Made by a program: the position numbers and the translations under genes. DNA of 64,000 nt from Rhodobacter aestuarii (GTDB lineage: Bacteria > Pseudomonadota > Alphaproteobacteria > Rhodobacterales > Rhodobacteraceae), in contig NZ_FTOG01000010.1 of the NCBI RefSeq assembly GCF_900156655.1, positions 99,304 to 163,303 on the forward strand. Reading direction: 5' to 3'. The notes under the pieces were generated by a model. That model saw nothing but the letters and a program-made list of their open reading frames with translations. It made no database searches and was not told where the DNA came from. Of this stretch, positions 52,897 through 61,163 are shown piece by piece; the stretch's first letter is position 1, and each line of letters starts with the position of its first letter.

Positions 52897-54882
52897 ATGC
52901 TGCGCTTTCTTGCCTTGCTGCTTTGTTTGTCACCCAGCGCGCTTTGGGCTCAGGCACAACCATCGGGCCCCGATGCTCCGCCCGCCACGATTTTGGTGCT
53001 CGATGGCTCTGGCTCGATGTGGGGGCAAATTGACGGCGTGGCAAAAATCGAGATCGCGCGCAATGTGATGGCGGATTTGGTCACCAGCCTGCCCGCCAAT
53101 CAGGCGCTGGGGCTGATGTCTTACGGGCATCGGCGCAAAGGCGATTGTTCGGATATTGAACTGATCTTGCCGCCCGGAACGGATCGCGCGGCGATTTTGT
53201 CCTCGGTGAATGCCATCACGCCGAAGGGCAAAACCCCGCTGTCGGATGCGGTGATCGCGGCGGCGGAGGCGCTGCGCTATACCGAAGAAACCGCCTCGGT
53301 GATTTTGGTCTCTGATGGGATCGAAACCTGCGACCGCGACCCTTGTGCGGTGGGCCGCGCGCTTGAGGCCGCAGGCGTGGGCTTCACCGCGCATGTGATC
53401 GGCTTTGATGTGGCCTCAGACCCCGCCGCACAGGCGCAGTTGCGCTGCTTGGCCGAAGAAACCGGCGGCCTTTACCGCGATGCGGGCAATGCCGCAGAAC
53501 TTGGCCAAGCGCTCGAAGAGGTCGTGGTGGTGGCAGAGCCGCCCAAAGCGGTGGAAGCGCGGCTCAGTTTCCGCGCGATTGAGGGGTCAAATGGCCCGGT
53601 CATTCGCGAGGGCATCGCTTGGACCGTCACGACCGAGGCGGGTGGCACGCTGCTTTCTGGCTACCCGACGCCGGAACCGACCCTAACGCTGACCGAAACC
53701 ACCGGCAAAGCCACGGTCATTCGGATGGCGGATGAGGCTGTGGCAGAGGCGAGCTTTGCCGTGCCCTTTGCCGGGGGGCCGCAAACGGTCACGCTTGTCT
53801 TGCCCGAATTCCTGCCGCCTGCGAGTGTCTCAGGCCCACAAACCGCGCCGGCTGGTAGCCGCATCATGGTCGATTGGACTGGGCCGAATGCGCCGCAAGA
53901 CAAGGTGATGATCGTTGCCGTGGGGGAGACCTCTGATCCGCATACCGATCAGGCTTTCACCGCGAAAGGTAGCCCGGTGGAATTGCGCATTGCTACAACG
54001 CCCGGGCAATATGAGTTGCGCTATGTCATGAATGCGCGCGGCAAAATTCTGGCCCGTCAGCCGATCACGGTGACCGCCGTAGAGGCCGCACTCAATGCGC
54101 CCGACACAGCACCTGCGGGCAGCGATTTGGAAGTTGGCTGGACCGGGCCGAATGCGGACCGTGATTATATCGCCTTGGTCCCCGCCGGGGAGGATTACCG
54201 CGCGCGTGTTGTCTATGCCTATACCGGCAATGGCAACCCGGCGCGCTTCCGCGCCCCGCCCAAGCCGGGAGCCTATGAACTGGTCTATGTCCTCAATGAC
54301 AATGGCGCCCGCGAATTGGCGCGCCGCCCGATCACCTTGGTCAACGTTGGGGCCACGCTCAGCGCGCCCGCCACAGCCGCAGCAGGCGAAAAAATCCAAG
54401 TTGGTTTCACGGCGACGGGGGATAATCTTGACCGGATCATTCTCGTGCCCGCCGACACCCCGAACGCGAAAGAGGAAGATACCGCCTATCCGCGCACGGG
54501 CAGCCCTGTCGATCTGACCATGCCGCTCACCCCCGGTGCCTATGAAATCCGCTATATGCTGGGCGGGCTCAACGGTGAGGTCATCGCGAAAGCGCCGATC
54601 ACCGTTACCCTGCCGACGGCGAGCCTCGTTGCACCCACGGCGCCCGTCGCGGCGGGTAGCCGCTTTGAGATCGCCTTTTCCGGCCCCGCTTTTGCCAATG
54701 ACCGGATCGCGATTGTGCCTGCTGGCGCAGAAGCCAAGGCAGAGGTGGAAAACACCCGCGCCAACCGCTCAAACCCGGCCAAGCTGACCGCACCGAAAAC
54801 GCCGGGCAACTATGAGGTGGTTTATGCTTTGGGCGGGAAATACGGCCCCGTGCTGGCGCGTGTGCTACTGACCGTGGAGTGA
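52897..54882 (+). CDS. Secreted VWA-domain protein with four tandem repeats
   Basis: This 661-residue protein has a signal peptide (MLRFLALLLCLSPSALWA). A von Willebrand factor A domain (about 30-215) carries the MIDAS motif DGSGSM, so it likely binds a divalent ion. A linker follows, and then four related repeats of about 88 residues (309-395, 396-485, 486-573, 575-661), each with a P.GSR..V.W.GPN..D.I.IVP core. GGAGG precedes the ATG. It could mediate protein contacts at the cell surface. The partner is not visible. Confidence 0.88.
   Translation: MLRFLALLLCLSPSALWAQAQPSGPDAPPATILVLDGSGSMWGQIDGVAKIEIARNVMADLVTSLPANQALGLMSYGHRRKGDCSDIELILPPGTDRAAILSSVNAITPKGKTPLSDAVIAAAEALRYTEETASVILVSDGIETCDRDPCAVGRALEAAGVGFTAHVIGFDVASDPAAQAQLRCLAEETGGLYRDAGNAAELGQALEEVVVVAEPPKAVEARLSFRAIEGSNGPVIREGIAWTVTTEAGGTLLSGYPTPEPTLTLTETTGKATVIRMADEAVAEASFAVPFAGGPQTVTLVLPEFLPPASVSGPQTAPAGSRIMVDWTGPNAPQDKVMIVAVGETSDPHTDQAFTAKGSPVELRIATTPGQYELRYVMNARGKILARQPITVTAVEAALNAPDTAPAGSDLEVGWTGPNADRDYIALVPAGEDYRARVVYAYTGNGNPARFRAPPKPGAYELVYVLNDNGARELARRPITLVNVGATLSAPATAAAGEKIQVGFTATGDNLDRIILVPADTPNAKEEDTAYPRTGSPVDLTMPLTPGAYEIRYMLGGLNGEVIAKAPITVTLPTASLVAPTAPVAAGSRFEIAFSGPAFANDRIAIVPAGAEAKAEVENTRANRSNPAKLTAPKTPGNYEVVYALGGKYGPVLARVLLTVE
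53821..54882 (+). repeat. Four tandem ~88-residue coding repeats
   Basis: Each unit opens with a pattern like APxTAPAGSxxxVxWTGPN and continues with D(K/Y)IxIVPxGE, then a Y-E(L/I)RYVxxxxG ending. They are diverged in DNA but clearly homologous in protein, and they look Ig-like. Confidence 0.75.
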
Positions 54883-54912
54883 GGTGAGCGCGGAGTGAAG
54901 CGCCAAATCAGC

Positions 54913-54932
54913 GCGCGGGCACATGCCCGCGC
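54913..54932 (+). terminator. Possible terminator after the VWA gene
   Basis: GCGCGGGC (54913-54920) and GCCCGCGC (54925-54932) form an 8-bp stem with loop ACAT, followed by TTTGATG. Confidence 0.5.
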
Positions 54933-55022
54933 TTTGATGTGCGAAATGCGCAAAATCCGCAAAACAGAGAGACGACCCAAAACGCAAGAAGCGCCGCCTT
55001 GTGGGCGACGCTTCCGCTATGA

Positions 55023-55097
55023 TGGTGGGCGATAACGGATTTGAACCGCTGACATCTTCGATGTGAACGAAGCGCTCTACCGCTGAGCTAATCGCCC
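55023..55097 (-). tRNA. tRNA-Val (anticodon CAC)
   Basis: On the minus strand a 75-nt cloverleaf is present. The acceptor GGGCGAT pairs with ATCGCCC, the anticodon loop is TTCACAT with anticodon CAC, the T-loop is GGTTCAAATCC, and CCA is encoded. It reads GTG codons. Confidence 0.94.
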
Positions 55098-55116
55098 GGT
55101 AGCGGGGCTTTTAGAC

Positions 55117-55560
55117 TCAGTCTTCGCCCTCTGCAAGGGGGTCTTCACCGGAAATTTCATCCTTTTTGTCCGCCGCGCCCGAACCGGGGCGTTTCAGCTT
55201 CAGATGAAGCACATCCGCGCCGCCGCGTTCGGCTTGCCGCTGCACCGTGAGTTTGCCCAAAGGCGGCAAAACCAACGTTTCACCTGCGGCAAGCGCCTCG
55301 GCCAAAACCGCCAGAACCGCATCGGTCATGTCACGCGCCACAGCCTTTTTCGCGCCCGAACGCAGGGCGACACGTTCAACAATCTCACGTTTCTTGACTT
55401 GCAGGCTCAGCGTGACGGGCGCGGCCTCATCCGCCGGGGGGGCAACGGGCAAAACCGCCAGCGCCTCAGATAGGTTTTCGGAAGGGATAGGTTGATCTGT
55501 CACCACCGCCAGTTTGACGGGGGATTTGGATTTTGTGCTCGATTTCTTGGATTTGGCCAT
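55117..55560 (-). CDS. HU/IHF-like DNA-binding protein with extended N-terminus
   Basis: This 147-residue protein has an HU-like core from about residue 55 (VKKREIVERVALRSGAKKAVARDM, then LAAGETLVLPPLGKLTVQ) preceded by a Lys/Ser-rich tail (MAKSKKSSTKSKSPVK) and an acidic C-terminal end. Standard HU is about 90 residues, so both ends are extensions. It would bend or compact DNA. It lies downstream of lon on the same strand; in E. coli the HU gene hupB also follows lon. Confidence 0.84.
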   Translation of the reverse strand: MAKSKKSSTKSKSPVKLAVVTDQPIPSENLSEALAVLPVAPPADEAAPVTLSLQVKKREIVERVALRSGAKKAVARDMTDAVLAVLAEALAAGETLVLPPLGKLTVQRQAERGGADVLHLKLKRPGSGAADKKDEISGEDPLAEGED

Positions 55561-55650
55561 GTTTGCCCCATCGGTTCAGTTTCTGGCTCAACCTACGGCC
55601 CCAGCGCCCAACAATCCATAAACATCCAAAGGAGCGGCCAAAAAACAAAA

Positions 55651-55674
55651 GGCGCGCCCGGGTGAGGGCGCGCC
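55651..55674 (-). terminator. Terminator of lon
   Basis: GGCGCGCCC (55651-55659) and GGGCGCGCC (55666-55674) form a 9-bp stem. On the minus strand it is followed by TTTTGTTTTTT, a classical terminator just after the lon stop. Confidence 0.85.
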
Positions 55675-55698
55675 GTGATTGCGTTCTTGTGCAAAGGC

Positions 55699-58113
55699 TC
55701 AATGCGCGGTTGCGCCTGCGCCCTCAGCTTTGCTCGCTGCGGCCGCTGCGGCCGCCGCTTCTTCGGCGGCTTCGTCCCATTCGACCGCCTCGGGCATCCG
55801 CACCAGAGCGCGTTGCAACACTTCGCGCACATGGGTGACGGGAATGATTTCCAGCCCTTCCTTCACATTGTCCGGAATATCGGCCAGATCTTTCTCGTTT
55901 TCCTCCGGGATCAGCACGGTTTTGATCCCGCCCCGCAGCGCGGCGAGCAGTTTTTCTTTCAGCCCACCGATCGGCATCGCATTGCCGCGCAAGGAGACCT
56001 CGCCCGTCATGGCGATGTCTTTGCGCACCGGGATGCCGGTCAGCACCGAGACGATCGAGGTGACCATCGCCAAGCCCGCGCTCGGCCCATCTTTGGGCGT
56101 TGCGCCATCGGGCACGTGGACGTGGATATCGACCTTTTCGAACTTCGGCGGCTTCACCCCGATTTCGGGCGCGATGGAGCGCACGTAAGACGAGGCAGCC
56201 TCGATCGATTCCTTCATCACATCGCCCAGCTTGCCGGTCGTCTTCATCCGCCCTTTGCCGGGCAGTTTCAGCGCTTCGATATGCAGCAAATCGCCGCCGA
56301 CCGAGGTCCAGGCAAGGCCCGTGACCACGCCCACCTGATCTTCCGCCTCGGCCAAGCCATAGCGGTGACGTTTTACGCCAAGGTACTCGCCCACCTTTGC
56401 CGCATCGACGGTGATCGACTTCACCTCGCCCTTGGCCTTGATGATCTCGGTCACCGCCTTTCGGGCGAGTTTCGCGATCTCACGCTCAAGGTTCCGCACG
56501 CCCGCCTCGCGAGTGTAGTAGCGGATGATGTCGTTCAGCCCTTCATCGGTGAGGGTGAATTCGCCCTTTTTCAGCCCATGCGCCTTGACCTGTTTCGGGA
56601 TCAAATGCTGCTTGGCGATTTCGCGTTTTTCATCCTCGGTGTAGCCCGCAAGGCTGATGATCTCCATCCGATCCAGAAGCGGGCCGGGCATGTTGTAGCT
56701 GTTGGCCGTGGTCAGGAACATCACGTTCGAGAGGTCATATTCCACCTCAAGATAGTGATCGACGAAGGTCGAGTTTTGTTCCGGGTCCAACACCTCCAGC
56801 ATCGCCGAGGCCGGGTCGCCCCGGAAATCCTGCCCCATCTTGTCGATTTCATCGAGCAAGATCAGCGGGTTCGTGGTTTTCGCCTTTTTCAGCGCCTGAA
56901 TGATCTTGCCGGGCATCGAACCGATATAGGTGCGGCGGTGGCCACGGATTTCGCTTTCATCGCGCACGCCGCCAAGCGAAATGCGGATGAACTCGCGCCC
57001 CGTTGCCCGCGCAACCGAGCGGCCAAGCGAGGTTTTCCCAACGCCGGGCGGGCCGACAAGGCACAGGATCGGGCCTTTGAGCTTGGTCGAACGCGCTTGC
57101 ACAGCAAGGTATTCGACGATCCGTTCTTTTACCTTTTCAAGACCATAGTGATCGGTGTCGAGCACTTTCTCAGCGCCGATCAGGTCTTTCTTCACCCGGC
57201 TTTTCACGCCCCAAGGCAGCGCCAAGATCCAATCAAGGTAGTTGCGCACCACCGTGGCCTCGGCCGACATCGGGCTCATGGAACGCAGCTTTTTCAGCTC
57301 GCCTTCAACCTTGTCGCGCGCCTCTTTCGACAGTTTGGTGGCGGCGATCTTTTCTTCGAGTTCGTTGATCTCGTTTTGACCGTCTTCGCCGTCGCCCAAC
57401 TCGCGCTGGATCGCCTTCATCTGTTCGTTGAGATAATATTCGCGCTGGGTCTTCTCCATCTGGCTCTTGACCCGGCTCTTGATCTTTTTCTCGACCTGAA
57501 GAACCGAAACCTCGCCCTGCATCAGCCCATAGACTTTTTCCAGCCGAGCGCTGACGTCGAGCGTTTCCAAAAGCTCCTGCTTTTGCGCCACATCCAGACC
57601 AAGATGGCCCGAGACAAGATCGGCCAGCTTGTCAGCCGCAGCCGTTTCGGCCACCGCAGCCATCGCCTCTTCGGGGATGTTCTTCTTGATCTTGGCGTAA
57701 CGCTCAAATTCTTCTGCGACCGAGCGCGACAGCGCCCGGATCGTTTCGACATCGCCTTCGGTTTCTTCGAGGGCTTCCGCCGTCGCCTCAAAGAAGGCGT
57801 CATTGTCGATGAATTCGGTGATCTTCACCCGCGTCTTGCCCTCAACGAGCACTTTTACCGTGCCATCGGGCAGTTTGAGCAGTTGCAGCACATTGGCCAG
57901 AACGCCAGTGCGGAAGATGCCATCGGTGGTGGGCTCGTCCACGGAAGGGTCGATTTGTGCCGCCAGCAGGATTTGGCGATCCTCGGCCATCACCTCTTCC
58001 AGCGCACGCACCGACTTCTCGCGGCCCACAAACAGCGGCACGATCATGTGCGGAAACACAACGATATCGCGCAGCGGCAGGACCGGATGAGAAATGGAAT
58101 GGGTATCGGTCAT
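55699..58113 (-). CDS. lon: ATP-dependent protease Lon
   Basis: This 804-residue protease has an N-terminal LON substrate domain (about 1-200), the AAA+ module with Walker [10 protein letters not shown], and the catalytic dyad Ser678 (DGPSAG) and Lys719 (GGLKEK). It degrades unfolded and regulatory proteins in the cytoplasm. The start at 58113 ([16 protein letters not shown]) has AGAGGAA upstream. An Ala-rich C-terminal tail is present. An RpoH-type promoter lies upstream, in line with heat-shock control. Confidence 0.97.
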   Translation of the reverse strand: MTDTHSISHPVLPLRDIVVFPHMIVPLFVGREKSVRALEEVMAEDRQILLAAQIDPSVDEPTTDGIFRTGVLANVLQLLKLPDGTVKVLVEGKTRVKITEFIDNDAFFEATAEALEETEGDVETIRALSRSVAEEFERYAKIKKNIPEEAMAAVAETAAADKLADLVSGHLGLDVAQKQELLETLDVSARLEKVYGLMQGEVSVLQVEKKIKSRVKSQMEKTQREYYLNEQMKAIQRELGDGEDGQNEINELEEKIAATKLSKEARDKVEGELKKLRSMSPMSAEATVVRNYLDWILALPWGVKSRVKKDLIGAEKVLDTDHYGLEKVKERIVEYLAVQARSTKLKGPILCLVGPPGVGKTSLGRSVARATGREFIRISLGGVRDESEIRGHRRTYIGSMPGKIIQALKKAKTTNPLILLDEIDKMGQDFRGDPASAMLEVLDPEQNSTFVDHYLEVEYDLSNVMFLTTANSYNMPGPLLDRMEIISLAGYTEDEKREIAKQHLIPKQVKAHGLKKGEFTLTDEGLNDIIRYYTREAGVRNLEREIAKLARKAVTEIIKAKGEVKSITVDAAKVGEYLGVKRHRYGLAEAEDQVGVVTGLAWTSVGGDLLHIEALKLPGKGRMKTTGKLGDVMKESIEAASSYVRSIAPEIGVKPPKFEKVDIHVHVPDGATPKDGPSAGLAMVTSIVSVLTGIPVRKDIAMTGEVSLRGNAMPIGGLKEKLLAALRGGIKTVLIPEENEKDLADIPDNVKEGLEIIPVTHVREVLQRALVRMPEAVEWDEAAEEAAAAAAAASKAEGAGATAH

Positions 58114-58460
58114 TTGAGTTCCTCTGTAGCGAAAGGTCCGGCCCCGTTCTTGGCAGCCCGCACCTCCCCTTTGCCCATATCTAGGGGGGGGCGGAGCGCA
58201 GTTCAATGCCAGCAACCCCGCGAGACCGCCTCGCCTTCATCGAAACGTTACACTGCGGCACAAACGCCCAGCCCACAAGCGCCGCATCGCTCGAATGCTA
58301 TGGATGGGTGCAAACTGCGGACCAAGGCGTTCCGTGAGGCTCTCGCGAAGAGATCTCTTGCGGAGCAATGCAATTCTCAACGGTTCCTTAAAACTTTGGT
58401 GTCAATGCTAACGACTGTGTTTTGAGGTATGGTTGTGAGCAGCCGAGTGGGGAAGATAAA
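58114..58460. other. Intergenic region between lon and the CPAC small protein
   Basis: This region of about 347 bp contains the lon promoter in its first 100 bp. An AT-richer part (58370-58440) may carry the promoter for the next gene. I see no RNA gene, and short frames in it are not convincing. Confidence 0.5.
58176..58207 (-). promoter_or_regulatory. RpoH-type promoter of lon
   Basis: On the minus strand ATTG (58204-58207) and CCTAGATATG (58176-58185) are 18 bp apart. The alphaproteobacterial RpoH consensus that I recall is CTTG-N17/18-CYTATNTNNG, so two positions differ. It lies about 65-95 bp before the lon start. Confidence 0.55.
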
Positions 58461-58667
58461 ATGATGCACGTCGCACTGGTTCCGGACATTTCCCAACCTT
58501 TGCACCTTTGCCCCGCTTGTCGCGCGCAGCCAGCGGACGGTTTTCAAAAGCGTGGAGTTGCCGTGAGCGACCCCCTTTACATGAGACTGCCTCCGGGCTG
58601 GTGGATTTTGTTCGCCTTGGCCTTTGGTGCGGCCTTCTGGACCGGTCTCTTGATGCTGCTGCTCTAA
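58461..58667 (+). CDS. Small membrane protein with CPAC motif
   Basis: This 68-residue hypothetical protein has an N-terminal soluble part with LHLCPACRAQPADG, a CxxC pair, and a C-terminal transmembrane helix (WWILFALAFGAAFWTGLLMLLL). GGGGAAGATAAA precedes the ATG at 58461; a second ATG follows at 58464. It ends 3 bp before the convergent histidine kinase gene. I do not recognise a family. The CxxC may bind a metal or be redox active. Confidence 0.55.
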   Translation: MMHVALVPDISQPLHLCPACRAQPADGFQKRGVAVSDPLYMRLPPGWWILFALAFGAAFWTGLLMLLL

Positions 58668-58670
58668 AGC

Positions 58671-60011
58671 CTAAAGCGGCAAGATCAATTCCGCGGCGAG
58701 CCCCCCCAGTCGCGTACTTTCGCCCAGTTGCAGGCTGCCGCCATGGCCGCGGGCAATATCTGCCGAGATCGCAAGCCCCAAGCCGACGCCTTGACCGCGA
58801 TCTTGGTTGCGCGCGGGATCTAGCCTTGTAAAGGGACGCAGTGCCTCTTCGCGGCGATCCGGGGGAATGCCGGGACCATTATCTTCCACCACAATCCACA
58901 AACTGCGCGCCCTTGGTGCCAGCGTGACCTCCGCCAAGCTGCCATAGCGTACGGCATTGCCGATCAGGTTTTCCAACGCCCGCCGCAGCGCATCGGGGCG
59001 TACCGTCACCTCAACCGGTTCTCCGGGCGCATCGACTAAAGAGACCTTATGGCCAGCGCGCTGCGAATCCCCGATCACTTGCGTCACCAAGGGGCCGATG
59101 TCGATCCGCTCGGCCTCGCCAGAAACCGCTTCTTCCCGCGAAAAGCTCAAGAACGCATCAATCAGCTTGCCCATATCCGTGACGTCGCGTTCCATCGCGC
59201 GCACCTCGTCACGGGTTTCTTCGTCCTCGGGCAGCATCGAAAGCCCCAGTCGCAAGCGGGTGAGCGGGGTGCGCAGGTCATGGCTGATCCCCGACAGCAT
59301 CATCCGGCGTTGTTCAATCTGCCGCTCAATCCGGTCACGCATTTCGATGAAGGCGCGCCCTGCCGCGCGCACTTCCAAGGCTCCCGTCGGCCGATAAGAA
59401 AGGATCTGCCCCTTACCAAAGGCCTCCGCCGCGCGCGCAAGCCGTTGGATCGGGCGTAACTGGTTGCGCAAAAACAGATAGGCGATCACCGTCATCAACA
59501 CCGAGACGAAGACCATCAGCACCAGCAACTGATGCGGGTTAGACGCCGAGACCCAGCCACGTGGAAAACGAATAGAGAGCCAGCCGTTTTGCGTCACGGT
59601 CCAAAGCTGCACACTGCCGCCATTGGTCAGATCAATGGCGCGCAATTCTGGCAACCCCTCGCGGAGCGTCTTCATCACAGTGACGCCCGTAAAATCAGCA
59701 AATTTACGCGCGTCGCCCGTGGGCACTGGCCCCGGCGCAGGCAGGTCGAGCCTCAGATCCAACGCCTCTTCCAGCGCCCCCATCTGCTTTTGTGCAGAGG
59801 CAAGGTCAGGGGCGCTATCGGCACGCTCAATCACCAACACAATTTCGCGCAGCATTGAGCCTGTCATCTGCTCGGTAACGCGTTCGAAATGTCGTTGGAT
59901 GAAAACAACCGAGACGACAAGTTGGATCGTGATGACGGGCAGCACGAGGATCAACGCGGCACGCCCATAAAGCCCGCGTGGCAGGATGTGTTTGAGCCAG
60001 ACGAAATTCAT
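58671..60011 (-). CDS. Sensor histidine kinase, EnvZ-like, without adjacent response regulator
   Basis: This 446-residue membrane kinase has transmembrane helices at about 16-38 and 161-181 around a periplasmic sensor region. A HAMP-like segment follows (about 182-235), then the H-box SGISHDLRTPLTRLRLGL with phosphoacceptor His244, and ATPase blocks NLIGNAVRYG, VEDNGPGIP and GQGVGLGLAI. EnvZ-type kinases work with OmpR-like regulators, but no regulator gene lies on either side here. The start at 60011 gives the best fit; its ribosome site is weak. Confidence 0.88.
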   Translation of the reverse strand: MNFVWLKHILPRGLYGRAALILVLPVITIQLVVSVVFIQRHFERVTEQMTGSMLREIVLVIERADSAPDLASAQKQMGALEEALDLRLDLPAPGPVPTGDARKFADFTGVTVMKTLREGLPELRAIDLTNGGSVQLWTVTQNGWLSIRFPRGWVSASNPHQLLVLMVFVSVLMTVIAYLFLRNQLRPIQRLARAAEAFGKGQILSYRPTGALEVRAAGRAFIEMRDRIERQIEQRRMMLSGISHDLRTPLTRLRLGLSMLPEDEETRDEVRAMERDVTDMGKLIDAFLSFSREEAVSGEAERIDIGPLVTQVIGDSQRAGHKVSLVDAPGEPVEVTVRPDALRRALENLIGNAVRYGSLAEVTLAPRARSLWIVVEDNGPGIPPDRREEALRPFTRLDPARNQDRGQGVGLGLAISADIARGHGGSLQLGESTRLGGLAAELILPL

Positions 60012-60052
60012 GGCACAAAGCCTATCGGGGCATGCGACGGAGGGGAAGCGAA

Positions 60053-60940
60053 ATGGCACTGGAACGGTTGGCGCAAGGTATCCGGCGGATCGTGGCGCCC
60101 AATCCTTCACCACTCACCTTCCGTGGCACCAATACCTATATTCTCGGCACTGGCCGTGTCGCGGTGTTGGACCCGGGGCCGGCTATTCCGGAACATCTTG
60201 AGGCGATCCTTGCGGGGCTAGAGGTCGAGGAAAGCGTGGCAGCGATTCTGGTCACCCATGCCCATCTTGACCATTCCGAAGGCGCACGCCCCTTGGCACA
60301 GAAGACAGGCGCCCCGATCTTTGCCTTTGGTGGGCCGAAGGCGGGGCGGTCGGAGGTTATGCAACAGCTCGCGGCAGGCGGTTTGGCGGGCGGTGGCGAG
60401 GGGGTAGATGCCACGTTCGCGCCCGATCACCTGCTGGGCCACGGCACGCGGCTTTCGATTGCGGACTGGGCGGTGACCGCACTTTTTACGCCCGGGCATT
60501 TTTGTAACCACCTGAGCTTCCGCATGGGGCAGGCGATCTTTACCGGAGATGTGGTGATGGGCTGGTCCAGCACGCTTATCTCCCCGCCGGATGGCGATTT
60601 GGGGGATTATTACGAATCGCTCGATGTGTTGGCGGCCGAAAACGCCGAAATGTTCTACCCCGGCCATGGCGACCCAATTGCTGCTCCCGCTACGCGGCTC
60701 GCAGAATTGCGTGCGCATCGGCAAGGGCGCACCGAACAAATTCTCGCCGCGCTCGCGCAAGGCCCGGCCTCGGCTTTCGATCTGACCGCCATGATCTACA
60801 CGGAAACGCCCGCCCCGTTACAGGCGGCCGCGGCACGCAACGTCTTCGCACATTTGGTGGAATTGGAAAAATCAGGCCAAGTCATCGCCGCCCCCGCGCT
60901 TGGTGCAGAGGCAATTTTCACCCTGCGCAAAGAAGGCTAA
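60053..60940 (+). CDS. MBL-fold metallo-hydrolase (LACTB2-like)
   Basis: This 295-residue protein has the metallo-beta-lactamase motif THAHLDHSEG (68-77) with His69, His71, Asp73 and His74, further ligands in TPGHFCNH, FTGDVVMG and FYPGHGDP, and a C-terminal winged-helix-like domain, as in LACTB2-type hydrolases. It may cleave RNA or thioesters. GGAGGGG precedes the start at 60053. It is divergent from the histidine kinase. Confidence 0.88.
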   Translation: MALERLAQGIRRIVAPNPSPLTFRGTNTYILGTGRVAVLDPGPAIPEHLEAILAGLEVEESVAAILVTHAHLDHSEGARPLAQKTGAPIFAFGGPKAGRSEVMQQLAAGGLAGGGEGVDATFAPDHLLGHGTRLSIADWAVTALFTPGHFCNHLSFRMGQAIFTGDVVMGWSSTLISPPDGDLGDYYESLDVLAAENAEMFYPGHGDPIAAPATRLAELRAHRQGRTEQILAALAQGPASAFDLTAMIYTETPAPLQAAAARNVFAHLVELEKSGQVIAAPALGAEAIFTLRKEG

Positions 60941-60999
60941 AAAAATCGCATCACCCCCCTTGCGCAGCCCAAAGACCCTAGCTATACCCCGCCTCGTGT

Positions 61000-61074
61000 T
61001 CCGGCGTAGCTCAGCGGTAGAGCAGTTGACTGTTAATCAATTGGTCGTAGGTTCGATCCCTACCGCCGGAGCCA
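61000..61074 (+). tRNA. tRNA-Asn (anticodon GTT)
   Basis: This is a 75-nt cloverleaf. The acceptor TCCGGCG pairs with CGCCGGA, the anticodon loop CTGTTAA has anticodon GTT, and CCA is encoded. It reads AAC and AAT codons. An integrase gene starts 90 bp downstream, so the 3' end of this tRNA is the likely attachment site. Confidence 0.95.
61047..61074 (+). other. Probable attL in the 3' end of tRNA-Asn
   Basis: Tyrosine recombinases often integrate at the T-arm and acceptor end of tRNA genes and restore the tRNA. The partner copy (attR) is not in this window, so the exact core is unknown. Confidence 0.35.
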
Positions 61075-61163
61075 ATTCACCTTGATAAGGTGCAGAAAAT
61101 CAACGAAAACATGAGCTTGCCAACCTGTTCGGTCCACAATCGGGTCCACAGGGGGTACACTCA

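Noticed and set aside
55675..58425. 916-codon open frame on the plus strand across lon
   Set aside because: Lon on the minus strand has all catalytic motifs. The plus frame is its shadow, with no domain signal.
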